A stretch of DNA of 64,000 nucleotides from Cryobacterium algoricola (GCF_004402485.1 NZ_SOFG01000011.1:558001-622000), one strand, 5' to 3'; shown: positions 15,234 to 25,532, numbered from the stretch's first letter. Notes: generated by a model from the sequence alone, not told the origin. Numbers and translations are program-made.

Positions 15234-16619
15234 TCAGGTGTGCTCTCCGGCCGCCGGGGTCCCGGCATCCGTCATGCTCTTCGGGGTGCGGATGCCGAGC
15301 CAGGAGACGAGGGCGCCGGCGAACATGAGCGCGGCGGTGACCACCAGGACCCGCTGGAACCCGGCGACGCCGAGCTGTTCGCCCGCGATCGTGCCGGCGA
15401 GCGCGATCATGATGAGGCCGGCGACCCGGGAGACGGCGTTGTTGATCGCCGAGCCGATTCCGGCCTGCTCGGGGTGGATGGAACCGAGCACGGCGCCGGT
15501 CAGGGGTGCAACCGTGATCGAGAGCCCGAGACCCACGACGGCGATGCCGGGGATCACGGTGCGCCAGACATCCACCGGGGGAACGGCCAGGGTGAGGAGG
15601 AGGAAGCCGCTGCCGGCCACGATCGGGCCCAGAGTCATGAAGAGCCGCGGGCCGAACCGGGCCGCGAGCCCGCCGAACAGGGTCGAGAAGAACAGCATCA
15701 TCAGGGTCGCCGGGATGCCCGCGAGTCCCGCGCTCGTCGCCGAGAGGCCGCCGACCTGTTGCAGGTAGACGGCGAAGATGAAGAAGCCGAGGCTCAGCGC
15801 GCCGTAGATGCCGACGGTCGCGAGGTTGCCCGCCCAGAAGTTGCGCGCCCGGAAGAGGCCGAGGGGCATCATCGGGTGCGGGGCGCGGGCCTCCCACCAG
15901 AGGAAGGCGGCGAGGGAGAGCAGCCCGACGATCAGGGGCAGGTAGACGATGGGACTGCCCCAGCCGAGCCTGCCCTGCTCGATGAGCGCGAAGACGGGAC
16001 CGCCGAGGCCGACGACGGCGAGGCACGCCCCGGCGACGTCGATCCGGGCGGTCGGACCGGTGCGTTCCGGTTCCCGGACCCCGGCGAGCACGATGAGCGT
16101 CGCCGCGATCGGCAGTACGTTGATCGCGAAGACGAGTCGCCAGCTGCTCGTGTCGACGAGGACGCCGCCGAGGATGGGGCCGGCGATGCCCGCGATGCCG
16201 GTCCAGCCGGTCCAGGCTCCGATCGCGCGGCCCTGCGCCGGTCCGGTGAACGTCGAGGTGATGAGGGCGAGGGAGCTCGGGACGAGCAGGGCGGCTGCGG
16301 CACCCTGCAGGATCCGCGCGACGACGAGCGCGGCGCCCCAGGGTGCGACGGCGCAGGCGAGCGAGGTGACCCCGAACCAGATCAGCCCGACGCGCAGCAC
16401 GCGCACCCGGCCGAAGGTGTCGGAGAGCGAGCCGGCAACGAGGATCAGGGCGCCGAGGGAGAGCAGGTAGCCGTCGACGACCCACTGCTGCAGCGTGAGG
16501 CCGCCGCCGAGTTCGCGGGAGATCGCGGGGAGCGCGACGTTGACGATCGAACCGTCGAGGAACGCGACGAAGGAGGAGAGGATGGCAACGATCAGGATCC
16601 GGCGTTCGCGAGGAGTCAC
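15234..16619 (-). CDS. MFS drug exporter (DHA2, 14-TM type)
   Basis: A 461-residue proton-coupled transporter. It has the DHA2 hallmarks: FVAFLDGSIVNVALPAI in the first helix (motif D1), GSLSDTFGRVRVLRVG between helices 2 and 3 (motif A), and GRAIGAWTGWTGIAGIAGPILGG in helix 5 (motif C). The length and hydrophobic profile fit 14 helices. Export of drugs or lipophilic compounds is likely; the substrate is unknown. I chose GTG at 16617-16619 because upstream codons are not conserved-looking. It is divergent from a flavin reductase gene across a region with a perfect 14-bp palindrome. A competing 517-codon frame on the same strand is a shadow. Confidence 0.88.
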   Translation of the reverse strand: MTPRERRILIVAILSSFVAFLDGSIVNVALPAISRELGGGLTLQQWVVDGYLLSLGALILVAGSLSDTFGRVRVLRVGLIWFGVTSLACAVAPWGAALVVARILQGAAAALLVPSSLALITSTFTGPAQGRAIGAWTGWTGIAGIAGPILGGVLVDTSSWRLVFAINVLPIAATLIVLAGVREPERTGPTARIDVAGACLAVVGLGGPVFALIEQGRLGWGSPIVYLPLIVGLLSLAAFLWWEARAPHPMMPLGLFRARNFWAGNLATVGIYGALSLGFFIFAVYLQQVGGLSATSAGLAGIPATLMMLFFSTLFGGLAARFGPRLFMTLGPIVAGSGFLLLTLAVPPVDVWRTVIPGIAVVGLGLSITVAPLTGAVLGSIHPEQAGIGSAINNAVSRVAGLIMIALAGTIAGEQLGVAGFQRVLVVTAALMFAGALVSWLGIRTPKSMTDAGTPAAGEHT

Positions 16620-16631
16620 CCGGCAATTCAA

Positions 16632-16667
16632 CCCCGGATCCGGGGCAAAGTGAACCCGAACCCGGGG
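16632..16667. promoter_or_regulatory. palindromic operator between divergent genes
   Basis: CCCCGGATCCGGGG (16632-16645) is a perfect 14-bp palindrome. A related imperfect copy, CCCGAACCCGGGG, follows at 16655-16667. The pair lies between the starts of the MFS exporter and the flavin reductase and may bind a shared regulator. No regulator gene is adjacent. Confidence 0.35.
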
Positions 16668-16702
16668 TAGCCGGTGCGCGGAGCGGGTGCAACACTGGCG
16701 CC

Positions 16703-17440
<738 letters not shown>

Positions 17441-17556
17441 CCCGGCAGCCGGCCAGCCCCAGACCCCGCACCCCACACGATCACCAGCAACACACGCGAT
17501 CGCCAGCCAGACGAAGGACCCAGACAACTCCAGAAGATTCCCACGAGGAGGACCGC

Positions 17557-19176
17557 ATGTCCACAGCAGTGACCCTCGACGACGAGCCGCATCCAGGCCC
17601 CAACCCCGGCCTGGGAGCACCCGTCCGCTCCGTTCCCCTCCCCCGCGGTCGCCTCGACGTCCGCGTCACCGGCGGGGTCGTGCGCGGGGTGCACGAGGAC
17701 AGGATCCTGGCCTGGCGGGGGATCCCGTATGCGGCACCACCGGTCGGTGACGGTCGGCTCCGGGCACCGCGTCCGGTGGAACCGTGGGAGGGCATCCGCG
17801 ATGCCTCGAGGTTCGGCACGATCGCCTCGCAACCGCATCGCGGTCAGTTTCGCGCCCACGGGCCGCGCAGTGCCTCGGGGGAAGACTGCCTCACGATCAA
17901 TGTGATGCGCCCTGCCGCGGCACACCGGCGCCGCCTTGGCCTGCCGGTGATGGTGTTCATCCACGGCGGTGGCTACAGCGTGGGGTCCTCGCAGGACTTC
18001 ACGGGCCGCGGCGAGCGCTTCGTGCGGAGCGGCCACGTCGTCTACGTCAGCTTCAACTACCGCCTGGGTGCGCTCGGCTACATCGACTTCACCAGGTATT
18101 CGACACCCGAGCACCCCTTCGAGAGCAATCTCGGGTTGCGCGACCAGGTCGCCGCCCTCCGTTGGGTGCGGGACAACATCCGTGCCTTCGGCGGCGACCC
18201 GAACAACGTGACGGTGTTCGGGGAATCCGCCGGCGGGAACGCGGTCGTCACGCTGATGGCGACACCGTCGGCCGAGGGTCTCTTCGCGCGTGCGATCGCC
18301 CAGAGCTCGCCGTCCAACGCCGCGTTCTCGCGCGAACTCACGGAGGCCTGGGCCGAGGAGGCCCTCGAGGAGGTGCGGACGCTCACGGAAGCCGACGCCG
18401 GAGCGGTCGGCCTTTCTCCGGACGAGCTGCTCGCTCTGGCGCCCGCCGACGTGATCTCCCAAGCCGTCGTCGCGGTGCAGACCCGGACCCCGGACTCGAA
18501 CCCGGGCACCTTCTGCCTCGTGCCGGTCGTCGACGGCGACTTCCTGCCGGAACGACCGGTCGACGCCTTCCGCGCCGGCCGCGAACACCGGGTCCCGCTC
18601 ATCATCGGTTCCAACGAGCGGGAAGGCACCCTCTTCCGCGGCAGGGTCGACATCCTGCCGCGCTCGGCTCCCCGGATCAGCGCCATCTTCGGGCAGGCGC
18701 CGCAGAGCTCGCACGAGGCGATGCGTGCGGCATACGCGGGGTTGTCACCGCTGCGCGGCTCCGTCGATTTCGGCAGCGACTTCGTGTTCTGGTACCCGAG
18801 CCTGCAGCTCGGGGAGCTGCACTCCCGGGTCGCGCCGGTCTACGTCTACCGCTTCGACCTCGCTCCGCGCCTGATGCACATGCTCGGCTTCGGCGCGACC
18901 CACGGCATCGAGCTCTTCGCCCTGTTCGATCAGGCGGACCTGCCCGTCGCGCGGATCATGAGCATGCTCGGCGGTCGCGAGCCCTTCATCAACGCGGGCG
19001 AACGGATGCGCCGGCACTGGCTGCACTTCGCGGTCACCGGCCGTCCCGATACCGGTTGGCCCCGCTACACCGAAGACGACCGACTGACCCTGATCATTGA
19101 CGCGGAGGACCGCGTCGAGTCGGATCCCCGCGGGGACCGGCGTGCCGTGTGGCAGGAATTCCTACCCGACTGGTGA
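17557..19176 (+). CDS. type-B carboxylesterase
   Basis: A 539-residue alpha/beta-hydrolase of the carboxylesterase/para-nitrobenzyl esterase family. The oxyanion segment VMVFIHGGGYSVGSS precedes the nucleophile elbow FGESAGG with Ser224. The acid is Glu356 in NEREGTLF, and the base is His449 in ATHGIELF. The family's N-terminal signature GIPYAAPPVGDGRLRAP is present and SGEDCLTINV is the second signature. No signal peptide is visible, so it should be cytosolic. The start has GAGGAGG upstream. Natural substrate unknown. It lies 116 bp behind the flavin reductase and 174 bp before an APC permease. Confidence 0.93.
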   Translation: MSTAVTLDDEPHPGPNPGLGAPVRSVPLPRGRLDVRVTGGVVRGVHEDRILAWRGIPYAAPPVGDGRLRAPRPVEPWEGIRDASRFGTIASQPHRGQFRAHGPRSASGEDCLTINVMRPAAAHRRRLGLPVMVFIHGGGYSVGSSQDFTGRGERFVRSGHVVYVSFNYRLGALGYIDFTRYSTPEHPFESNLGLRDQVAALRWVRDNIRAFGGDPNNVTVFGESAGGNAVVTLMATPSAEGLFARAIAQSSPSNAAFSRELTEAWAEEALEEVRTLTEADAGAVGLSPDELLALAPADVISQAVVAVQTRTPDSNPGTFCLVPVVDGDFLPERPVDAFRAGREHRVPLIIGSNEREGTLFRGRVDILPRSAPRISAIFGQAPQSSHEAMRAAYAGLSPLRGSVDFGSDFVFWYPSLQLGELHSRVAPVYVYRFDLAPRLMHMLGFGATHGIELFALFDQADLPVARIMSMLGGREPFINAGERMRRHWLHFAVTGRPDTGWPRYTEDDRLTLIIDAEDRVESDPRGDRRAVWQEFLPDW

Positions 19177-19350
19177 TCGTGGGATCCGCCCGCGGCTCGA
19201 AGACATGCGAAACCGGAACATTCTGCAGGTGCGGGCCGTGAGAAACGGGGGTAGAACGGTGTCAATCACGATCGCTCACCGCTGAGGGACCGCGTTCGCC
19301 CTGTTCCGCACTGTTGCCGGCCCCGGTCGGCCCTCATCTGGGGAGTACTG

Positions 19351-21135
19351 ATGACCGATAGCGCTTCGTCCCACGCCGGCGAGAAACGTTCAGACCAGGT
19401 CGACAGCAAGGGGTTGAAAGGCGGAGCGCTCGGCCTGCTGTCGAGCGTGGTCGTCGGGATGGCGTCGACGGCCCCCGCCTACAGCCTCGCCGCGAGCCTC
19501 GGGTTCATCGTCGCGAGCGGCGGCGCCCTCCTCGCGGGTGTCAAGGCACCGGGCATCGTGTTGCTCGCCTTCGTGCCGATGTACCTCATCGCCGTCGCGT
19601 ACCAGGAACTCAACAAGGCGGAGCCGGACTGCGGGACGACCTTCACGTGGGCGACCCGGGCGTTCGGCCCGATCACCGGCTGGCTCGGCGGCTGGGGCAT
19701 CATCGCAGCGGACGTCATCGTGATGGCCAACCTCGCCCAGGTCGCCGGCTCGTACTCCTTCACCTTCATGGGCGACCTCGGGCTGACCGGCGTCGCCGAC
19801 CTCGCGAACGACCAGTTCTGGTCGACGGTCGCCGGGGTGATCTGGATCGTCATCATGACCTGGATCTGCTACCGCGGCATCGAGCTCTCGGCCCGCATCC
19901 AGTACGTGCTCCTGGGCATCGAGGTCGTCGTACTGATCATGTTCGCCGTGTTCGCGCTCATTCGCGTCTACACCGGGAGCGCGGAAAGCTACTCGCTGAC
20001 CCCGACGCTCGACTGGTTCAACCCGTTCACGCTCGACTTCGGCAGCGTGATCGCCCCGGCCGTGCTGACCGCCGTATTCATCTACTGGGGCTGGGACACA
20101 GCCGTCTCCGTCAACGAGGAGACGGCCGACCCGAGCAAGACGCCTGGCCGGGCCGCCATCATCAGCACCCTGCTTCTGCTCGGCACCTACGCCCTCGTGA
20201 CCGTCGCGGCGGTCGCCTTCGCCGGCGTCGGCACCGACGGCGTGGGCCTCGGCAACGACGCGAACTCGGCGGACGTCTTCGCCGCGATCGGGCCGGCCCT
20301 GTTCGGTGACAGCACCCTCGGCAACCTCGCGATGCTCCTCCTCTCGGCGTCGATCCTCACCTCGGCCTCCGCATCGACGCAGACCACGATCCTGCCCACC
20401 GCCCGCACGGCGCTGTCGATGGGCGTCTATCGCGCTTTGCCCGCACGCTTCGCGAAGATCCACCCGCAGTTCCTCACCCCGACCTGGGCGACCATCGCCA
20501 TGGGCGGCGTTTCGATCGGGTTCTACCTGCTCTTCACCCTGATCAGTGTCCAGCTGCTCGGGGCGCTGATCGGTTCCGTCGGTCTGATGATCGCCTTCTA
20601 CTACGGGCTCACCGGTTTCGCGTGCGTCTGGTATTACCGCAGGTCGATGTGGTCGTCGTTCCGGAACGTGATCATGCGGGGCCTGTTCCCCCTGCTCGGC
20701 GGCCTGATGCTGACCGCGGCCTTCGTCTACGGGCTGCAGCAGTACGCCACGGTCGACTGGCTCACCGACGATAACGGGGACAACGTCACGATCTTCGGCA
20801 TCGGCGCCGTCGCCGTCGTCGGGATCGGCGCGCTGGTGCTCGGTGTGGTCGTGATGCTGGTCTGGTGGGCGGTCAACCCGAATTTCTTCCGTGGCCGCAC
20901 CCTGCCGCGCCAGACAGACGATCTCGTGCTCGCCACGACCGAAGCGGAGTCGATTCCACGGTTCGGCCTGCCGGATTCCAAGCTGATGCCGACCATGATC
21001 GCGCCGGACCTGTCGAACCTTCCGCCCGGCCAGACGGCCGTCAATGCCGAAACCGGCGAAGAGGTCACCAGACCCGGCGCACTGCCCCCGACCGACACCC
21101 AGCGGCACCCGCGCGCCGAGAGCGACGACCAATAA
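19351..21135 (+). CDS. APC family amino-acid permease
   Basis: A 594-residue amino acid/polyamine/organocation transporter with about 12 membrane helices. The first helix region KGGALGLLSSVVVGMASTAP and the consensus stretches GTTFTWATRAFGP and FIYWGWDTAVSVNEETADP are typical of APC members. A hydrophilic tail of about 80 residues follows the last helix (from RGRTLPRQTDD), rich in Pro and acidic residues. GGGGAG precedes the ATG. A paralogue with the same domain plan lies at 48.5 kb. The substrate is not predictable. Confidence 0.9.
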   Translation: MTDSASSHAGEKRSDQVDSKGLKGGALGLLSSVVVGMASTAPAYSLAASLGFIVASGGALLAGVKAPGIVLLAFVPMYLIAVAYQELNKAEPDCGTTFTWATRAFGPITGWLGGWGIIAADVIVMANLAQVAGSYSFTFMGDLGLTGVADLANDQFWSTVAGVIWIVIMTWICYRGIELSARIQYVLLGIEVVVLIMFAVFALIRVYTGSAESYSLTPTLDWFNPFTLDFGSVIAPAVLTAVFIYWGWDTAVSVNEETADPSKTPGRAAIISTLLLLGTYALVTVAAVAFAGVGTDGVGLGNDANSADVFAAIGPALFGDSTLGNLAMLLLSASILTSASASTQTTILPTARTALSMGVYRALPARFAKIHPQFLTPTWATIAMGGVSIGFYLLFTLISVQLLGALIGSVGLMIAFYYGLTGFACVWYYRRSMWSSFRNVIMRGLFPLLGGLMLTAAFVYGLQQYATVDWLTDDNGDNVTIFGIGAVAVVGIGALVLGVVVMLVWWAVNPNFFRGRTLPRQTDDLVLATTEAESIPRFGLPDSKLMPTMIAPDLSNLPPGQTAVNAETGEEVTRPGALPPTDTQRHPRAESDDQ

Positions 21136-21233
21136 CCGGCGGGTGATCGAACGGTTTTGTCCTCAACAGACACTTGATCACCGAGAGTTTCCACAGACCT
21201 GAGCCATGCTCAGAGAGTGTCGGCGGTCGGTCG

Positions 21234-21245
21234 TAACGTGGGGGC
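21234..21245 (+). promoter_or_regulatory. -10 box of a probably leaderless promoter
   Basis: TAACGT (21234-21239) lies 6 nt before the ATG of the DUF222/HNH gene, matching the spacing seen in front of several other genes of the window. Confidence 0.4.
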
Positions 21246-23060
21246 ATGACAAACCTCCCGGAGTCGCCCGCTTCACCGGATCAGCCGCAGGTCGGTGCAT
21301 CTCCCCGTGCATCCTTCACCGTGCTGGTGCCGGATGCTGTCGCGGCGCTGGGCGGGTCATCGGCGGACTATGACGCGCTCAGCGACGAGCAGGTGCTCGC
21401 CGGGCACGCGTTGATCGCGAATTCCCGGCGGGCGCTGGAGACGTGTGCCGCGTGGATGGCGGCGACCCTCGCCCGCCGGTCCCGGGCCGAACTCGGCGGG
21501 AAGGGCCTCGCCGCCCGGCAGGGGTACCGGACCCCGGAAGACCTGCTCCAGGCCATCTCCGGGTCGAGCAAGATCGACGCGGTCAAATTGCTCGGCGTGG
21601 GCCGGCTGCTCGTCGAGGCCGACGCCGCCGAGAAAGCCGCCCGGGAAGCCGCCGAGGCATAGAAACGACTCGACGGGACCCCGACTCTCGACGGGCATGG
21701 CGGACGTGACGGGAGGGACGGGCGTGACGGGAGCGACGGGATCGACGGTCAGGCTGGACCCGACGGCCCCGACAGGACCGGCGGGCAGCCGCCCCCCGAC
21801 GGGACCACCCCGCACCTGCCGCCGGTGCCGGCCGCCGCTGTGGCGCCCTGGCACGCCCCGATCGGCCGGGCCCTCGGCGAGGGCTGGCTCAGCGTGGAGA
21901 AAGCCGACGCGCTCCGGAAGGGTCTGGGCGACCTGGACAAAGCGATCACTCCGGAGAAACTCGCCACAGCCCTCGCCCGCCTCCTCACCGAAGCACGAAC
22001 CCTGAACGCCGACCAACTGTTCAAGCGGGCCCGCCGGATGCGGGACGTGCTCGATGAGGCCGGCATCGCCGCCCGCGAGAAGGCCGCCTACGACGACCGG
22101 TCTCTGCGGTTCTACCGCCTCCACACGGGGCAGGTGCGCATGGTCGGCCTGTTCGCCCCGGAAGACGGCGAATACCTGATGAGCACCTACGACGCCATCA
22201 CCAGCCCCCGCCGCGGCGGGGTCCGCTTCGTCGACAAGGCATAGGCCGCCTGGGCCAAGCGCGTGCATGACGACCCACGCAGCACCGAGCAGCTCACCGC
22301 GGACGCGTTCCTCGCCCTGACCAAACTCGGCGTGAAAGCGGACCCCAAGCGCATCGCCGGCGGCCGCAACCCCGCCGTCCGCATGGTCACCATCCGCCCC
22401 ACCGGCACCACACCCGCAGGGACCTCACCGACCAGCCCGACGGCCGGGAGCACACCCGCCGAGGCCACGTCGGCCGGGACCACATCCACCGGGGTCGCGG
22501 CCACCGGGACCGAACCGAGCGGGCCAGCTCCCGAACCCTCGGCCGCTCCCACAACCGATACCAGCGTCGATGCCGGAGTAGGCCACCGCGCCCCGACGCC
22601 AACGCTCCAGCCCGGCGTGATCGAGGGGACCGCGGTCACGGTCTCCTCCGAGACCATGGAGCGGAGCCTCTGCGACAGCGGACTCCTCGACGTCACCTTC
22701 GACGACCACGGACACGGCCTCGACCTCGGCCGCGAGCAACGCACCTTCAGCCCCGCCCAACGCACCGCCCTCGCCATCCGCGACGGCGGCTGCATGTGGC
22801 CCGGCTGCGACCGCCCACCCTCCTGGACCGAAACCCATCACATCGAGCACTGGAAAGACGACACCGGGCAGACCAACCTCGACCACGGCGTTCTGCTCTG
22901 CCGGGCCGACCACCTCCGACTTCACAACGAACACTGGCGCATCACCCGCGACGACACCGACCGCTACTGGCTCACCCCACCACCCCGACTCGACCCCGAC
23001 CAGACACCCATCCTCCTCACCAGCACGAGCCCGATCCGGCCCGAGGAGGGCCAGCCCTGA
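21246..23060 (+). pseudogene. DUF222/HNH endonuclease gene with two in-frame TAG codons
   Basis: One reading frame of 605 codons runs from the ATG to the TGA, but is interrupted by TAG at 21660-21662 and 22242-22244. Both are preceded by GCA. The frame, base composition and homology-like pattern continue across both. Residues 1-138 and the middle block (GWLSVEKADALRKGLGDLDK, EAGIAAREKAAYDDRSL) belong to DUF222. The C-terminus has the HNH domain CMWPGCDRPPSWTETHHIEH, with a further TNLDHGVLLCRADHLRLHNE. Between the first stop and the middle block is a Gly-Asp repeat (RDGRDGRDGSDGIDG). Relatives are usually intact 450-600-residue proteins. It is either a recent pseudogene, an amber-readthrough gene, or contains sequencing errors. 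The C-terminal HNH piece alone could be translated from GTG 22263. Confidence 0.72.
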
Positions 23061-23217
23061 TCCTGGCCAGGCTCACGTCGTCAGGTCCACGGCACCAGGC
23101 GGACGCACGCTGCGAGAATCGACGACGACGGCCGGAACGGGTGCACAGGCACCCGGCCCGGCCGCGTTCGTAGATGGAGCGTTCGCAGTCGACTCGGTTA
23201 CTCTCGACCCATCCGGT

Positions 23218-23263
23218 GACGGGTCGTTCGGTGGCGGGTCATTCGGTCGCAGGTCATTCGTTG
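23218..23263. repeat. imperfect 15-bp tandem repeat
   Basis: Three near-copies of a 15-bp unit containing GGGTCRTTCGGT occur in a row. They run into the last codons of the small secreted-protein gene on the minus strand and lie between convergent genes. Confidence 0.4.
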
Positions 23264-23802
23264 ACGAGGACCGGGACCCCGATCGACGCAGCCACGGCCC
23301 GACCGGACACGTCCGCGGGTACCGCGATTGTGAACTCCAAGCGCTCTTCGGGTGGCTCCGCGTGAGTGGCGTCCTCGACCAGGTGGTGGACGAAACGCGC
23401 GTTGCCGACCAGAACACCCTTGGCGTCATAGAACCCGGCCAGCACCTCGAGGTCGAGCACGTCACTCACGTCGCTCGTCACGCGTACGGCACCCGAGACC
23501 GAACCCCCGTCGAAGGCGAGGTCCTCGAGCACGAACCGGTCGTCGAACGGACCGGCCGCCGCAACGATCGCCCCCGGGCTCGGGTGCACCTGGACCAGGC
23601 TCTCCAGCTCGGGGTCCCCGGTCGCCGGCGACAGTCCGGCGAACGTCGCCTGGGGAGTGAACGGCGTCACGGGTCCCTCCATCGCGGCGACCGTTCGCGC
23701 GTCACCGTTTGCTCCGGCGGCCGCCGCATACACGGTGACTCCGACGACAGCACAGAGGGCGACGACGCTCAGCGCCGCGGCGATTCCGGTTCGGGTCTTC
23801 AT
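23254..23802 (-). CDS. secreted or membrane-anchored hypothetical protein
   Basis: A 182-residue protein with a signal anchor (MKTRTG followed by AAALSVVALCAVVGVTVYAA) and a soluble domain outside the cell. The domain is beta-rich (FVLEDLAFDGGSVSGAVRVT, then LDLEVLAGFYDAKGVLVGNA), with the look of an FxLYD-type Ig-like sheet: conserved aliphatics, 'FYDAKGVLVG', then a hydrophobic strand. The gene begins 11 bp after the alkaline phosphatase stop and is probably co-transcribed with it. The Shine-Dalgarno is weak, so translational coupling is plausible. Function unknown. Confidence 0.7.
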   Translation of the reverse strand: MKTRTGIAAALSVVALCAVVGVTVYAAAAGANGDARTVAAMEGPVTPFTPQATFAGLSPATGDPELESLVQVHPSPGAIVAAAGPFDDRFVLEDLAFDGGSVSGAVRVTSDVSDVLDLEVLAGFYDAKGVLVGNARFVHHLVEDATHAEPPEERLEFTIAVPADVSGRAVAASIGVPVLVNE

Positions 23803-23813
23803 ACCGGGTCCGA

Positions 23814-25346
23814 CTACACGACGCGGAGCGCGCGTCCGACGATTCCGAAGAGCGCCGTGTTGTCGACCGTGCCCTGGAGCTGTTCCGACCCCGGTCCGGT
23901 GGCGAACACCGGGACATCCGCCCCGGTGTGGTTACCGGAGAGATAGGTCAACCAGAGTCCGGCATCCGGAGATCCGTCGACGACACCCGCCGCATCCGTG
24001 GGGGTGCGGAAGGTCGCCGGCCCGAAGTTCTTCGGGTCTGCAGCGCCGGCACCGTTCACGATGCCCGTTGAACGCGCGGCATCCTTCGAATTGGACGGCC
24101 GGGTCGGGGTGGAGTTGTTCGCGGTGTTCCCGCTGTCGACGTTGGCCGGCGGGGTCCCGGCCTCGGCGTTCGTGAAGGTGCCCTTCTCGATGATGTTGAA
24201 TCCGGCGCACTCGTGGTCCGCGGTCACAATGACCAGGGTGTTTCCGTCGCGCTTGGCGAAGTCCTTGACGACCGCGACCGCGTCATCGAACGCCTTCATT
24301 TCGCCGAGGGTCTGGGCGGCATCGTTGGCATGCGAGCGCTTGTCGATGAGTGCGCCTTCGATCTGGAGGTAGAACCCCTTGCCGCCCTTTCCGCTCCGGT
24401 CGTCCTTGTTTCCGTTGCTCTTGCCCTTCTGCAGCAGGTCGATGGCCTTGCTCGCCATCTCCGACAGGGTCGGTTCCTGTGCCTGGACCGAAGACGGGTT
24501 GTCCTGTTTGGTCTTCTCGACGGTCAGGTTGCCCTTGTTGAAGAGTCCGAAGACCTTGGCGCCGGAGGCGGAGGCCAGATCTGCCTTCGTGGCGGTCGAC
24601 TGGCCGGCGATGGAGCCGAGGACCGAGTAGCCCTGTCCCTTGAGCGCCGTCTCATCGGCGGCGTCGAACCGGCTGAGCCCACCACCCAGGATGACGTCCG
24701 CCGTTCCGTTGCGGGCGATCTGGTCGGCGATGGGGGTGACCCGCACGTCGCTCGTCGGGAGGGCGGCTCCTGTGATGGACAGGTCCTGGCAGGCCGCATC
24801 GGAGTACACCGGGCCCTGGCACCCCCTGGCGAGGGCGTGGCTCATCTGGCCGGCGGGAGTGGCATCCGTGATCTCAGCGGTCGAGACGTTGCCGGTGCGG
24901 TAGCCGGCCTTCTTGGCCAGTTCCATCATCGTGGGAACGACAGCACCCTTGGCGTCGACGCCGAGTGCCGCGTTGTAGGTCTTGACACCGGAGGACCAGG
25001 CCGTCGCGGCGGAGGCCGAATCGGTGACGGGATTGGGCTTGAAGTCGGCGGCGCCCGGCTGCCCGGAGAGCTTCTCGACGGCGTAGGTGCTGACAAAGCC
25101 CTGAGCAGGCAGGGTCTCCATGGCCAGCTTCCCAGCGGCGCCGTAATAGCGTTCGCGGGCGGCCGTGACGTGGGTACGGCCCATGCCATCGCCCAGGAGG
25201 TAGATGACGTTGGTGGCGCGTGTCCTGTCGTTTCCGTCATCGGCCGAGGCCGTCAACGCGGCACCGCCGAGTCCGGTGAGGATGACGCTCGCGACGAGTG
25301 CGGTCACGAGGCTGGTCGACGTGAGAACGGAGGTCTGTCTCTTCAT
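23814..25346 (-). CDS. phoA: secreted alkaline phosphatase (PhoA family)
   Basis: A 510-residue exported phosphomonoesterase that releases phosphate from organic esters. It has a signal peptide ending about ALTASA, then metal ligands in YLLGDGMGRTH, the nucleophile Ser110 in TDSASAATAW, further metal ligands in GALIDKRSHANDA, TADHECAGF, and the last His in GNHTGADVP. This is the complete PhoA two-zinc and magnesium set in order. An insertion rich in Asn/Thr/Pro lies between the last two motifs. GGGAG precedes the ATG. The upstream DNA carries a possible PHO box. A small secreted protein is encoded in the same transcript. Confidence 0.93.
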   Translation of the reverse strand: MKRQTSVLTSTSLVTALVASVILTGLGGAALTASADDGNDRTRATNVIYLLGDGMGRTHVTAARERYYGAAGKLAMETLPAQGFVSTYAVEKLSGQPGAADFKPNPVTDSASAATAWSSGVKTYNAALGVDAKGAVVPTMMELAKKAGYRTGNVSTAEITDATPAGQMSHALARGCQGPVYSDAACQDLSITGAALPTSDVRVTPIADQIARNGTADVILGGGLSRFDAADETALKGQGYSVLGSIAGQSTATKADLASASGAKVFGLFNKGNLTVEKTKQDNPSSVQAQEPTLSEMASKAIDLLQKGKSNGNKDDRSGKGGKGFYLQIEGALIDKRSHANDAAQTLGEMKAFDDAVAVVKDFAKRDGNTLVIVTADHECAGFNIIEKGTFTNAEAGTPPANVDSGNTANNSTPTRPSNSKDAARSTGIVNGAGAADPKNFGPATFRTPTDAAGVVDGSPDAGLWLTYLSGNHTGADVPVFATGPGSEQLQGTVDNTALFGIVGRALRVV

Positions 25347-25423
25347 GAGGATTCTCCCAAAGCTGTGCGATGGAGCGTTCGGAGCGGCAGCTCATGTTGC
25401 CACTGCTCACACCGTATGGCGCG

Positions 25424-25455
25424 CCGGTAACAGCGACGGGTCACCCCGGTGAACA
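25424..25455 (-). promoter_or_regulatory. possible PhoP (PHO) box upstream of phoA
   Basis: Read on the minus strand, GTTCACCGGG is followed directly by GTGACCCGTC and then GCTGTTACCG. The first unit matches the GTTCACC core of actinobacterial PHO boxes, and the second is a weaker copy in phase. A TANNNT box (TACGGT) lies just downstream. Confidence 0.35.
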
Positions 25456-25532
25456 GACTCTGACCGATGCCGGTCCACGGTGGCCGGCCCGGCGCGGTGA
25501 GGAGAACAGCTGGTCCTGCTCGACGAGCAGGA

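Noticed and set aside
12353-15268. 971-codon version of the lysyltransferase-like gene
   Set aside because: The extension passes through tRNA-Arg and its terminator.
19390-21132. 580-codon frame antisense to the first APC permease
   Set aside because: Antisense shadow with a charged, repetitive product and no family features.
21246-23060. Pyrrolysine insertion at the two TAG codons
   Set aside because: No pyl genes are seen and the family has no methylamine role; decay, sequencing error or general suppression are simpler.
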